Shown here: in pieces, positions 52,430 through 64,000 of the stretch
Numbering within the stretch: the stretch's first letter is position 1
Layout of the letters: each line of letters starts with the position of its first letter
DNA from: Rotaria macrura
Lineage: Eukaryota > Rotifera > Eurotatoria > Philodinida > Philodinidae
Length of the DNA stretch: 64,000 nucleotides
Assembly: GCA_900239685.1 (NCBI GenBank)
Contig: OENT01000497.1
Coordinates: 42,336-106,335, forward strand
Direction: 5' to 3'
Notes under the pieces: generated by a model
Database searches by the model: none
Seen by the model: only the letters and a program-made list of their open reading frames with translations
What the model was told of the DNA's origin: nothing
Position numbers and translations under genes: made by a program

Positions 52430-55400
52430 ATGTTGAAATTTCTGTTACTTAAACAATGATTCAACTTAAATTAACAACAAATACGTAGAAAAATAGTATC
52501 ATCTAGCACAAAATAAGAAAATAAAATCAAAATAATGTTTACACAAACGCAAGAGAAAAGTTATCAATTGTCTGTCTATTCTATTTTGTTGATTGCATCT
52601 GTTGTATATTTATACATGCTTTAACGCTCTTTGTGATTATATCTCAGGTTGTCCAAACTAGCTCAATAGACCAACATGCACTGCAAAAATCTACAACATA
52701 AAAATAATTCATCATTAGATACATGAATGAAAAAAAAGAAACAACCGTATAGCTTATAAAGATAGTTTCATTTATCTTTCAGCGAAACTGAAATGAGTTG
52801 GACATATGTCATCATATAAAAAAAAATCTTTTTTCTTGTCTTGCGATACGTACCAGAAGGGATACTTCAAGCACAGCACTAACTATAGTTAAGAAAGAAA
52901 AAAAAACTAATACAAACAACTGACGTTAATATGTTTTTTCTTGCTAACATGCGTTTATGTTATTTACTCTTAACACATGATAATACTCTCGTGCAAAACA
53001 AGAAGAAAAAAACATTTCAGAAGAGTTTATCTTCAACTAGTTGATTTAATATTAACAAAAATAAGAATTTCCTATCAAATAACAAATATAATCGATGCCG
53101 AAACTACGTCCTATCTCTATCAGATTAAATGATAGAGAAGTATTAGCCTCGAGAGATAAGAAATAATTCTTTCAATGAATTCACCAACTTGATCTGTCAT
53201 GATAGGGCATGGTGAGTTTATTTGATCATCTTTTGCCAATTAGTTGAATGAATAAGTGAAAAATCTGCTTCAAAATCAAATTCATCTATTTCAGTAATCA
53301 GTGTGATACACCGATCCAAGAACGAACCGGATACTATGATTAGTGCATAGTAGTACGCTAATCAAAACAAATACAAAAAATTTGATTACTTAATCGCCGA
53401 TAATTTTGAGCCATACGTAAAAGCAAGTGACATATAATAGGTCTCAATGTTTTCTACAATAGTGAAAATGTGATGCACCTTTTTTTTCTTACAACTCTTG
53501 ATCTCAATCGAACTATTTACTATGGAAAATAAATTCCAAGCAATATCTCACTTACAGTGTAAACACACTTAAGGTTATATGTATCCAACTTAAGTAGTGA
53601 CTCATGCTAATCTAGTTGGTGATATAAATGACAGTCGGAGGGAATATAGTACAAATCGACTCGCTATCTAATCAATTTGTTTCGCGTCATCTTAAGCATG
53701 AGAAGTATTTGACTATACTGATATCCAGCACCAATGCGAGACGAACGATCATCATAATTTCGCTAACTCGTTCTTGGAAAGCCAAAATTTCCCTCGTAAG
53801 AAGATCGTTCCAACCATCTTGATCATAAGGTATACTGAATTGACCGTTTTGACTTGAGAACTATTTCAGATAGTATCAGAAGTTTAACGGTTTTATTTCT
53901 TTTCTGTATTTTCGAGAATACAGTATCCTTACGCTTTCATGTATGAATTACAAGCGAACGAAAAATGACATCATATTTATGCCTATCATGAGTAGCGGTC
54001 TAGAATTCGATGAAGTGAAATCGATGTGTTTTCTGAAACATGGATGAGTTTTTTAAAATTTTTTACTAAAAAAATTTATTTGACTAAGAAAATTCTTATT
54101 TCCCAGATATTAATCTCTAAAATCTCTTCATCAGATTTGTATATCAATTACTTAAAGCTTCTTCGATTTGGTTACAGTAACTAAACGATAATCAGAAGCT
54201 TTCCTTTCATTGATATCATCGATGAAATAAGTATGTCTTTGCATATTCATCGAGTTCTTATTGTTGATTCTTTCATTCTTACTTTACATTTTGAGTGTGC
54301 ATCAGAATTAGTCATTTTTTGATGCGATGATCTCGAAAACCAAATGTCCGAAAACCATCGTTGAAACCCAAGATTCAAGTATCGAGACCGAACCTAGGTC
54401 TTTTGTTTTTCAAAATTTTCTCTACTATGCTCCATTCATCGGCTGCTAGCATCCAGAAATGATGATTTTGAAAGTAGTTTGCGTTCTATTCAATTTGAGA
54501 TAATTAAAATGAAAACAAAAAAAAAGCTAGAGCTATTCTATCTTCTTATGTGTGAAACAGCTGTTAATGCAGCCAGTAGTAAATAGTCAATCATTGAGAT
54601 AATTAATCGATGAAGTATCAATGACTTCTACAGATCTGTCAATATGCTTGGGATGATTGGCATAGCGATGAATTTTAGAATTACTGACTTTTATGTATGT
54701 TACATCTATGTCAGATCAAGTTGTCGAAGAACATGCCGTGTCTTTCATTGGTAGGTCTCTAAAGAATATTTCTGACTCCTTACAGCTATTAATAATAGAC
54801 TCGTAGATCGAGTACTCGTTTCTTATAACGCATCCGATTTTTCATTAGGTGGACATTAGTACTCCGCGTGGTATTTCATATTCGACTGAAGTTTGAGCAT
54901 CATCTAGTCTTTATTCATATCGTTAGGATAATTCCATAAGAATGAGAGATATTTTTTAAGGAAAATAATTCGGATAAAATTTCAAAATCATAAAATGACC
55001 ATTGTGTAATAACTGTAAGCAGTAATAACGATTGGTAGAACTATATACCAAGAATGAACACTTATGATATATCATGTGTAATTATCGCTTAATCAATTAC
55101 GAGTCTTGTATGGCAATGATGGCAGAGAAATTATTTTAAAAATTTCTGATTCTAAATCTTCTACGGTTACATAGAAAGCATTTTATATTGGATACAAGAA
55201 TCATCGACTGCTACTGATAAAAAAACGATAACATTTATGTGTATAACAATCCTAATAGAGTTGGATTTTCAACCTGCGTTAAGAAGTTATCGACAGCTGG
55301 TGGACTTCAAAACAAGCCTATGGATTTTTGATGCGAATCCCTTGCTTGTTTTTGAATCTTTAAATATGCAATTGACCTGTTTTGTATTTGGAAAAAATTT

Positions 55401-58400
55401 TAAACAAATATTTTGAATGTAACCGTCTTAAAGTGTATTTATTATGTAGAACACTTTCGTTTTGAAAAAGAGTGTTCTTTGATCTCAATAACATTGGAAA
55501 ATGATCTTGTACTATTTTCCAATATATTCCTTATCACACTTGTTTTTTCCTGTTATCAAGAAAGATATTACTGTCCTGTGTCGATGCATAAATAAAATAT
55601 TCTGCCTTCACTTGGCTGTTATTCAGGGATAGAAAAGATATGAAAACCGATAAGCCACATCGTTGATTGAACATTATTTCTTTCTAAGAATGATTTTTCA
55701 TAAAGTGCAGCTCATTGTTTGAATGACTATAGTGTGTTCTACTACAGAATCTAACTCTATGTAAACTCTATAGGTCACATATGACGTAGTTACTGTAGTG
55801 AACTTTCATTTGATATTTAAACTAAGTGATGGGTGCGCTGTTTTTCACCCGAATATAATGCTTGTACTTGTTGAAAATGATCCACTTTTTCTTTTCAACG
55901 CATTTGTATATGCAGTCATTTATTAGTGCTGTCATGCTTATTGATAATAAACGACATGTACATTTACTTCAAATCATAAATCAATGAAAGTGATACGAAC
56001 TTTGAAAATATCAATTATTATAATTTCCAACCATTTCGATTGCTATCATGATGATATGTCAAATTTTTATGCGTCATTCTCGTCCGAACTATTATTGATT
56101 TTTCTGAAAACAAGGACACATTAGTTCGTCTCGAAAGTAGAACGTAATGATTGGGGCCAGTGTTTTTTCTAGAACTTTTCATCTTTATAATTTCAGACTG
56201 TTAAAAAACATTGAAGCATTTAAAAGCATTCTAACCCGATTGAGTACACTCGTAAAGTTTCATTAGAAAAAAGTATATATACATCGAACGTTCATCAACC
56301 ATAAGAGATAGCAAAATAGTTCATGCAAAATTCATCTTTGTTTCTTTATATCTTTACATCATTACCGACTCGTACTTTAGTGTTAGTTCCACTGAGGCTT
56401 GAATTGATGAAAACTCATCGCATCTCTATCGGTTTTCTATTATATATGCTGTCTTCAATTAGTAAGTTAATCGTCTCTTCATGTCATGCTAGAGCATAGA
56501 ATACACATAGATATCAATATTCACATATCGATGAGAATGAGTGAAAATTCAATGGCACGCGTTATCAACTTCCTATATAAACTATACACTGATATCAAGG
56601 GCTAGTGATGAACACATTCTATTGACCATAATTGAAATTATGTTTGAAGTTGAAAGAAAAATTCTAACTCACAAATACTATGTTCAATATCGAGTTGAAG
56701 GTGTTCAGTGATTGAATTTGAAAATAGAATCAAAAGACATGTGCATGAGGGAAGCGAGTGGATTTAAAATTCCAAAATTTAGATCTTCACTGTTTGATAG
56801 AATTAAGATCGTCACAATATCTTAGATCCTAGTTGAAGAATTCTATAGAGCATACGTCGATACAAGTTTTTATCTGTTGTTTATGAAATACACGACGAAT
56901 GTACGTGTTTGGCAAGAGGGTACTCGTAAAGTATCAAATCTCTTCTAATTTTATCATGTTACAAAGCTCATAATACACTAAAACCAAGAATGAAGGTAGA
57001 ATATATTCAATAGATGATAAATCAAGAGACATGAGAATGTTTCAAATTGTTTGACAACAACAAGAATTTGATAATAGGATTTACAATAAGATGAACTTCA
57101 TGAATAACTTTTTCATGGCATAACGATAGAATAACACCAATGAAGATAGATTAGGTAATAATCTTTACGAAGACAGTTAAACCATCTTAATAAAAAATCC
57201 CACTATACAAAAAAGAAGCCAATAGAATTCTGAAAGCAAGAAAATAAAGAAGAAATGCATACTTTAAATACATGTCGTTTTTTTAATGCTCTCCTTTGAT
57301 GATGTTCGTGACAAATGCAATTTCAAAGAAAAACAGAAGTAAACAAAAAGCAGCGCTCTAATGTCAGTGAAAACTGCAACAACGATAAACCCACAAATGA
57401 AAATATTGATAAAACTATGATTATAATAAAGTGCGATTTATGTAGCATTACAATTTCTAATCGATATAGAATTATTTGAAGAAAAATGAATTGACTTATA
57501 AATGGTTGATTAGTAAGAATATCCATTGGTTGGCAGAGAATACATATCTACGTAGTTATATACAGCCACGTTACTAAGAAAAGTACTGAGATAAGAAAAT
57601 TAGACAATTAGATAAATTACACATTTTGGAAAACATTTTCCATCGAATTTGACATTTTCATAGATTTACACTTTCATCATTCTTAGTTATTTGCACATAC
57701 TGCAACTATGTAATATGCTAAAGATAATATTACGTCAGCATCATATCTCTTGATTTTCTTACCATGTTCGTTTTGCCAGTCATTGTTATCGTTTGTTGTT
57801 CTTTCTTCTCTTTGTTCGTTTCAACTTATATATGAAAGTATGTACCGCGAGTGCATACTGTCTTTTAGTAAAATACAAGTACAGCTCGGTTCGTGAAAAA
57901 TGTTTCAAAAGGTAAATTTCTATTCATGTACATATTGTGTTACACCTCATAGCACATAGAATATTTTTAATTATCTGACATCGATGTTGGTTTAGTTAGA
58001 TCTGTATTGAGGTAACTCTATTTCACAAGCTTACGTCATATTTCATGAAGATTATACGTATCACTTCTAACGCCAAAAGGCTTTGCAATCGTACATTTCT
58101 AATATTCATGCATACTATAAGCTTAGAATTGTGTATAGTTCAAACTTTCAACATTCGTTCATTTAGAAAAAGGTTCATCACTCCAATTCTATACTGTCGG
58201 ACATGATTTCGAGTTGACGAGAAATCCACATCAATGGAATTATATTAAGAAAACATTTATTGGTGAAAATCGATCGATATATCTTTTTATTCAGGTATTG
58301 TTTGTCGAATGAAACATTATCACCATCATAAATGGCAGTCACATATAAAGATCGATTTGAAAGTACAAAAAAAATGTAAAGACAAACTTCAGTGATCTTT

Positions 58401-59214
58401 GATAGAGAAGAAGATAAAACAATCGTTTGCTACTATTTTATTTTCTAAAGGAACTTGAAAGCGACAACTACAGGTCAGTTATCTCTACAAGCAAAACATT
58501 TACTAGTCGTACTTTTGAAACTTAAATGGAGAGTTTAAGATAAAATAAACATTATCAAGATATATCTATATGTGAATTATACTAGTTTAGAAATGTCGAT
58601 TCCTATTCAGATTTAATTTACGAAGTTTAAAAGTTTCTCATAAGTCATGTAAGTAATTAAATAGTTCCTATAGTTTATTGGATACATCAATGAATTTTGA
58701 CATGTATGATTAAATAGTGTCAACCATCATAGTATAGTGGCAATATTATTGTCAGTGAACTAGTAAAAAAATCTTGAATGAAAAAGAATTCAACAATTAA
58801 AGTATTAACTAGACAACAATATTCATGAATCATATAGGATGGCTGTCATTAGACAACATAAAATTGAAGCAAAATAAAAATCTTAGAAAGGCTATTGTGT
58901 CAAAAGAGCAGTGAATAATAAGTGAATTTGAAATTTAAAGGTTTTTACATTGATAGGTAAGTCATGACATGATCATGATACAGTGTTGTCTGCGTTGTTT
59001 TGGTGATTGTGATCTTTGTTTTTAAACTAGAAGAATTTCTCGTTGCAACAATAAGAAGATTCTATCAGTTTAATTATGATTGATTGAGTGCGTATTAAAA
59101 TCATTTTGTCATATTCCCTATCAGATATTAGTATGAAGAAATACTCTACTGGTGCTACTAATTATCAATACAAACTCTATGATCATTGAATATAAGTTAA
59201 TTTCTTTTTTTACA
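52430..59214. other. 6.8 kb region with no clear gene
   Basis: AT-rich and without recognisable exons. One possible seven-codon first exon lies on the minus strand at 57763-57783 (MTGKTNM, then GTAAGA donor, phase 0), too short to judge. Confidence 0.45.
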
Positions 59215-59460
59215 TAACCAAAATATTTTCTATGGCTTCAGGTTGGCTTGCATCATAGCCTAATTTATTTACTGTACTAATGTCATAAAATATATTTAAC
59301 GGCACACAAAGTTGTTCACATTCTTTTTTCATGCTATTCATCAACTGCAACGATACAACTTCATTAATCAACTCATAGTTTGGTTTGGGTTTTTTTCTGC
59401 ATTATACTTCAGACGAATTCGATTGATATGGTACGCGTTAAGCATATCACTATGATGACT
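59215..59460 (-). pseudogene. decayed FLYWCH/MULE-like fragment
   Basis: Two consecutive minus-strand reading frames look coding. The first contains SHHSDMLNAYHINRIRLKYN and runs to NPNQT; after a one-base frameshift the second continues YELINEVVSLQLMNSMKKEC and then CVPLNIFYDI, ending at a stop near 59215. The arrangement of His residues followed by a basic helix and a C-x-P segment recalls the end of FLYWCH zinc fingers and the linker that follows in rotifer/insect MULE-type genes, but the similarity is by eye. No intact ORF remains. More shredded coding-like frames occur on the same strand at about 59750-60100. Confidence 0.35.
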
Positions 59461-60949
59461 TTTCCACGTTTTTTTTAAATTTAGGTTCAGTTACTGATTG
59501 ATAATAATACAATCATTGTAAAATTCCATCAGTTTACTTTTATTACATACTCAAAAAGGCAGTAAAACATACTAGTGTTTCTGCAGCTAATCACTGATGA
59601 TGAAAACTAATGATGTAAAATAATCTTTCTATTTTAGACCTTAGAATGATTAGAGTTCATGATATCATTTTATCTCATGCTACGTAGGAGAAAGTTTCTT
59701 AAAAATCGATAATCTTGGGCAAGTATTCAATAGCAAAGAATGAACACTGTTTGTCTTCGCAAAAATTTCGTAACAAATCAGCAGGATTCCAAATAATTTT
59801 ATCAGACACAGATGCAATGTCTTTGCTTCATACGATTGAACCGAGAGAAGATAATAGTTTAGATTTTACCTCGAACTAGAAATCTGTAAATCGTCTATTT
59901 AAAGCATTTATCAATGCCATGATCATTGCAAAGTGAAGTGTCGTTGTTAAATCTTTCTTCAATGGTTTCAAAAGGATGACTTATTTTCCAATAACTTTAT
60001 CTATTATACTGTCAGGCACTAAGACAATCCACACATAGCTCTCTTCTTTCGCTTGTTGGAATCTGCAGATCAATCGTTCTTGTTGATTTATTTAGCTAAA
60101 ATACACCCGTGTTTTATTCTGGTGCGTAAATCAGTTAGATTAAACTGTAAAAATTTGAAATAGATTACTTTGATTGTATATGAGAACAATACATATTCAT
60201 ATTGTTGGAACACTTCTCACACATCCCATTAAACTAGCGTAAGAATAATATGAATAGACAGCAGAAATTGAACAGAAAGATATTCAATCAAAAGTTTAAA
60301 AATTTAATGAAGATCGAAATTCAATGATTCCATTACTGAAAGCACAGTGCTTTAGGCAAGTGAAGTCTTACTAATGTCATTTTTGGAACATCTATGCTTT
60401 CGGTTGATTAGTTTATTCGCATAGGGACATTTGAAATCCAACACTTCGATTTCTTTTGCTTTTGTACAAACACGTTCATTTCTACGTTCAGTATCCTTTC
60501 TTGAGAGTATCTATTTGCTTTCTAAATCACTATCTTACCGATGAATTTTCTTCGTACCTAGTGAGAATTGCTGGTATATGAAAGTTAAAATCTTGGCAGT
60601 CTACGAGAAATACTCTTATGTCAATAGACAATCAAGGACTATACCATATTAACATCGTGCCACAATTAGAAAGTGTTTCGTTGCTGCATTTTAGAAGGTC
60701 ACATTACAAGATTGACAAACGCTATTTAGTTTTGTAGTCGGTAAAATCAAACAGCTCCGCTTGGATCACTAGCACTAGCTGTCTAAGATTTCACGTACTA
60801 TTTTTTCTGTTAGAGTGCAAACAGAGGTGCTATTTGTTTACACGAAACAGCAATGGAAGGAAAGGAGAAAGGCATAAAGTATAAACCGGAGACCGGGAAA
60901 GGGGACATTTTTCACTCTGCGCTCCTCCGTGTCTTAAAATAACCGCTAG
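59461..60949. other. region with fragmentary coding-like frames
   Basis: No intact gene. The minus strand near 59750-60100 has short frames broken by stops and shifts (for example LLKPLKKDLTTTLHFAMIM followed by ALNRRF) that could be transposase debris; family assignment is not possible by eye. Confidence 0.25.
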
Positions 60950-60983
60950 CCCCCCCTCCCCATACCCCTGCCCGCATCGCCCC
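60950..60983 (-). promoter_or_regulatory. potential G-quadruplex / i-motif patch
   Basis: Five C-tracts on the plus strand (7, 4, 4, 3 and 4 bases, with loops of 1-6) give a canonical G4 motif on the minus strand. It lies in a GC-rich island of roughly 120 bases, about 310 bases upstream of the CTR start codon, in otherwise very AT-rich DNA. A promoter role is inference. Confidence 0.5.
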
Positions 60984-61260
60984 ATCCATTCAATCAAAAT
61001 CCCTCCCTGCCTTGTTTCGGTATCTTTTATAAACATGTTGTATATATATCATACGTATCATTCGTATTTCCAGAAAAAGAAAAAATACAACAAATAAAAC
61101 TATGATCTATTACTCCATCCATTACAAAATCTTCGATTTATTTGCCTATTTTTAAATGTAATTTACTGATCATTCATAAAATTCTGCTGTTTTCATAATT
61201 TGTTAAATTTATCATGAAGGAGTATATTTTGCGAAAATTTCCCCTTCTAAATACTTGCAT

Positions 61261-61268
61261 TTTTTTAG
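61261..61268 (+). promoter_or_regulatory. splice acceptor just upstream of CTR start
   Basis: TTTTTTAG, 24 bases before the ATG with no other exon seen upstream. It could accept a 5' UTR exon or, if the organism is a bdelloid rotifer, a trans-spliced leader. Confidence 0.35.
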
Positions 61269-61292
61269 ATAACATTTTCATAGGAATCAATA

Positions 61293-61754
61293 ATGAATAC
61301 ATGTAAAGTTATGCAAAATGGTTTTCAATTTGCAACGGGCAAAGATCGCTGTATTGTATTTTTATTTCACGGTTGGAATGTTGACAATCATGTTAAATAT
61401 GCGTTTATGATTGTTGGAGTTTTTTGTATGGGTCTATTAAATGGAGCTTTAGTTTATCTTCGGCATCGTATAAATAATGATCATCTGGGAAATTTGTCAT
61501 TATTAACTAATCAACTATGGTCGGCATTAATTTATGGAATACAAGTAGTTCTTGCTTATTGGATTATGTTATTAGTCATGACATATGAGAGTGGAGCTTT
61601 TATATCGCTTATACTTGGTCTTGTTATAAGTTACTTTAGTTTTGGCTATCTACAAGCCAGAAATCGCCTGTTAAATAAGCAGCTAGTGTTACCAATGAAT
61701 TCAGCGTACGAAAATCAATTTAATAGTACACCTTGTTGTCAAACAAGCACTTAA
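61293..61754 (+). CDS. CTR/SLC31-family copper transporter
   Basis: Trimeric Cu(I) channel of the plasma membrane or endolysosomes. Intronless, 153 residues, within the usual CTR range (about 140-190). N-terminus short with two Met (M1, M7) and no Met-rich motif, so nearer to CTR2 than CTR1. LFHGWNV (24-30) precedes TM1 (about 34-56), as in CTR proteins. TM2 (about 77-98) holds the copper-selective M-x3-M motif at M92 and M96 within YWIMLLVMTY. TM3 is about 102-120. The conserved GxxxG of TM3 is not intact (G109 is followed by Ser113). The C-terminus ends CCQTST; a Cys pair there could pass copper to chaperones. Start ATG 61293 is the only one giving a full N-terminus. Confidence 0.9.
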   Translation: MNTCKVMQNGFQFATGKDRCIVFLFHGWNVDNHVKYAFMIVGVFCMGLLNGALVYLRHRINNDHLGNLSLLTNQLWSALIYGIQVVLAYWIMLLVMTYESGAFISLILGLVISYFSFGYLQARNRLLNKQLVLPMNSAYENQFNSTPCCQTST

Positions 61755-61861
61755 GGGTACTGATCGAGTTATAACTTTATTAAATAACTTATACATTGAA
61801 CAGCTATTATCCTATTTTTATTGTGATTTTTCGTTTTGCAACGATGATTTGTTGTTTTTTA

Positions 61862-61867
61862 AATAAA
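61862..61867 (+). terminator. polyadenylation signal of CTR gene
   Basis: AATAAA 108 bases after the stop codon, preceded by a T-rich stretch. Confidence 0.5.
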
Positions 61868-62653
61868 TTTTATTGAATCGATACATTACCAAAATTAATG
61901 TGAACGTTCAAACAAAAGCCGAATACAATGAAAATATCGTATATATTTATTTATAAATAATTCATTTGAGATTTTTTTCTATTTCTCAAGTGTATTTCGA
62001 GATACAATTAATACTAGTGTTCATATGGAATCACACTGTAGAAAGCAAACATACGTTTTTATAATTATTGGACAGATAATAAGAAAAAACTACCGAGGAA
62101 TGAAAACGCTTCTCCGTAGTATCCCCACAGAGAATGTAAAAATGAGAAAAAGAATTTTTTCTGTATTAATTGTGCCGCATTTTATTTGGTTATTCCCTGT
62201 ATGAATCCCAAATATTGAAAAACAGCAGAGATACATAGAACATGTATCCTGTTCTGGTATTAGATACGTTTTCTCATTAGCAAAATGGAAAGACGAAACT
62301 ATTCTTACAGTTGGTAGGGAAAAACCATTTCGTGATCATCTATACTCATATTGGTCCAGATTTAGCATATGTAAGTCTTGATCAATCGCCTGACGCTCTA
62401 TGTTTTCAGCAAATGTGGCGAGTTTATCGCATTGTAATATCTTCAGATCAAAGCTAGTATAAAATTATAGGTCTAAATAAACGAAACTGCTTCGTAGCAT
62501 GACTAAGGAAAAAGCATGAATATACACTCGAAAGGTGGAAGTTTTTTGAGCAGATCCACCCTGGTCAAATGAATTATTATGAAAAAATACGATTGATGTT
62601 AAAACATGTTCACATATAAATTCTTTTAATATCTCACACGCAATCAATGTATA
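61868..62653. other. 3' flank of CTR gene
   Basis: AT-rich; nothing recognised. A 60-codon minus ORF at 62465-62647 has no domain. Confidence 0.4.
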
Positions 62654-63019
62654 CCAGTGGAAAAATATTAGATTATAGAAGATTTCAGTGGACGATAGTC
62701 AGATTTTTCTAAAACAAAATCAATATGATAACCGATTGACATCGTCGAAACCAACGATAATTTGAATTTTATTCAAACAATAATCTTAAAAATCCTGTAA
62801 AATTTCAATTATAATCCTGTATGTTGGATTAAAATCATATGATCTGTATGTAATATAATTTAAATCACAATTTTACCGGTTTTTTGCTACTATTGTTTGA
62901 TTGAAAATCAAAATATCGTTGGTTTCAACGACATCAATCGATTATAATTTGGATTTTGTTGCAGAACAATCAGATTATAATCTACTGACATCTGCCATTA
63001 TTTGATATTTTTCACCCGG
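62654..63019. repeat. 366-bp foldback / MITE-like element
   Basis: The interval reads as two arms of about 170 bases that are diverged reverse complements along their whole length (centre near 62837). Matching blocks in order include GAAAAATAT, ACAAAATC, CGATTGA, GAAACCAACGAT and CAAACAATA. The outer ends are CCAGTGG-like and its near complement CACCCGG. No target duplication could be fixed, so the element is old or its ends are approximate. No ORF. Confidence 0.6.
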
Positions 63020-63935
63020 CAGTCGGAAACAACTACACGCTAAAAAAATAGGTTTAATACCGAACTTCAGTGGTTCAGTGAATTTGACCTAAACGGTTTT
63101 AGGTTCGGTAAAGTGAAATTCGTTTCGTAGTAATTATACAAAACTTTTCTAAGTTCAGAAGAAAAGGTAAAGTTTCCCAATTTTTCTACCGAACTAAATG
63201 TTAGTTCTGCAAAGGGGTCTATGGGTTCGCACTTGAAATACTAATCCATTTTTAGTTTCTCAAAATTCCACAAAGTTTCGTAGTATTTTGACCAAATGAC
63301 TCGTGGTTCAGATTTCTAACCGAAGGTGCCGTCCTTCTTTTTCTCAGAAATTAGAGGTGTCGTACAAGTATTAGAAGGTTTGGAATTGTCTGTACTAAAC
63401 TTTTCGCCTTCATATTATTGAGCTTATGGTTTCCCATATTTTCCACGAAAAATTTCACTTTCGTAAGGGTGGTTGATGGTTTCGTACAAACTATACGACA
63501 CGATTTGTAGTTCTGCACACTTTCTTGTGGCTTTACAATTTTCTTAAAATAACTTTACATCTTTTGTTAAAGCATTCGTAGGTTCCATGAACTTCGTACA
63601 AAACCACAAGTGGTTTTTATTTGCGTACATAGTTTTTTAGGCCTTTTCATCAATAACAAATGATTCAGGGTTACCTTAAGTGAATGACTCAATAAAGAAT
63701 GTTCACTTTTATAGCAGATTGAAAACAAGCAAAACTAATTTTCAAAAAATAAAAACCAGCGATTCAGTCAAGATATGAGTAGATCTTTTCTCGTCCAGAC
63801 ATCGAACAATACAAATCATTTATCTCTTGTCTGTACTCATGTAAAAGTAAATAAAAAGAATGCCAATTTTCATAGCCAATTCACCGGGCATTCAAAAATT
63901 TATGCTACGCTGTAAATCAATGGATAACGCAAATG
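63020..63935. other. noncoding region with recurrent TTCGTA/GGTTC words
   Basis: No exon recognised. Words such as GTTTCGTA, TTCGTACAAA and GGTTCGGT recur at irregular spacing through 63040-63640, giving the look of a very degenerate repeat. Confidence 0.3.
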
Positions 63936-63976
63936 AATTATAAAGTAATTCATTTCGAATGAATTACTTTATAATT
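63936..63976. repeat. perfect 19-bp hairpin
   Basis: Arms 63936-63954 and 63958-63976 are exact reverse complements with a three-base loop (TCG). It lies 24 bases from the window edge and could be the tip or middle of a mobile element continuing to the right. Confidence 0.7.
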
Positions 63977-64000
63977 GGGAAATCACAAAAAGATAACTAG

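Noticed and set aside
60830-61036. 68-codon minus-strand ORF with Gly-rich segment
   Set aside because: Explained by the C-rich island; no domain.

Overview
The window is AT-rich animal DNA with small, mostly AT-rich introns. The genes are animal families: a GBX homeobox gene, an LMO7/LIMCH1-type PDZ-LIM protein, a two-pore potassium (K2P) channel, NSUN5, LSM14, a sterol O-acyltransferase-like protein and a CTR-type copper transporter. Short polyQ/polyS runs, compact 45-110 bp introns mixed with a few introns of several kb, and the style of the proteins suggest a rotifer, perhaps a bdelloid. That taxon call is inference. The families themselves support only 'bilaterian animal'. Coordinates of spliced genes come from manual reading of splice sites with codon-phase checking.

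Layout: 1-2.8 kb holds a diverged inverted-repeat (foldback) sequence and no recognisable gene. 2.8-3.9 kb (minus) carries the first five exons of a SOAT/ACAT-like gene whose catalytic part is not visible. 5.8-7.6 kb (plus) is a complete six-exon LSM14 gene. 7.6-13.5 kb is a gene desert. 13.5-21.7 kb (minus) is a complete seven-exon NSUN5 rRNA methyltransferase. Its 4.7 kb intron contains a complete GBX homeobox gene on the opposite strand and an unexplained 48-codon ORF. 23.4-30.4 kb (minus) is the LMO7/LIMCH1-like gene with about 16 exons and a second, lipid-anchor-type alternative first exon. 36.0-52.4 kb (minus) is a K2P channel with five common exons and an array of five candidate alternative first exons, all in phase 0. 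Inside its 5' region sits a 1477-bp non-autonomous hAT element with exact 8-bp target duplications. 52.4-61.3 kb is mostly empty, with a decayed FLYWCH/MULE-like fragment and a C-rich patch. 61.3-61.75 kb (plus) is an intronless CTR-type copper transporter. The right end carries a 366-bp foldback element and a perfect 19-bp hairpin.

The genes are unrelated in function (sterol esterification, mRNP control, rRNA methylation, developmental transcription, cytoskeleton/junction scaffolding, potassium leak, copper transport) and do not form a pathway. The most interesting architecture is regulatory: two genes (K2P and LMO7-like) use phase-compatible alternative first exons that would change only the N-terminus, and a homeobox gene is nested in a housekeeping gene.
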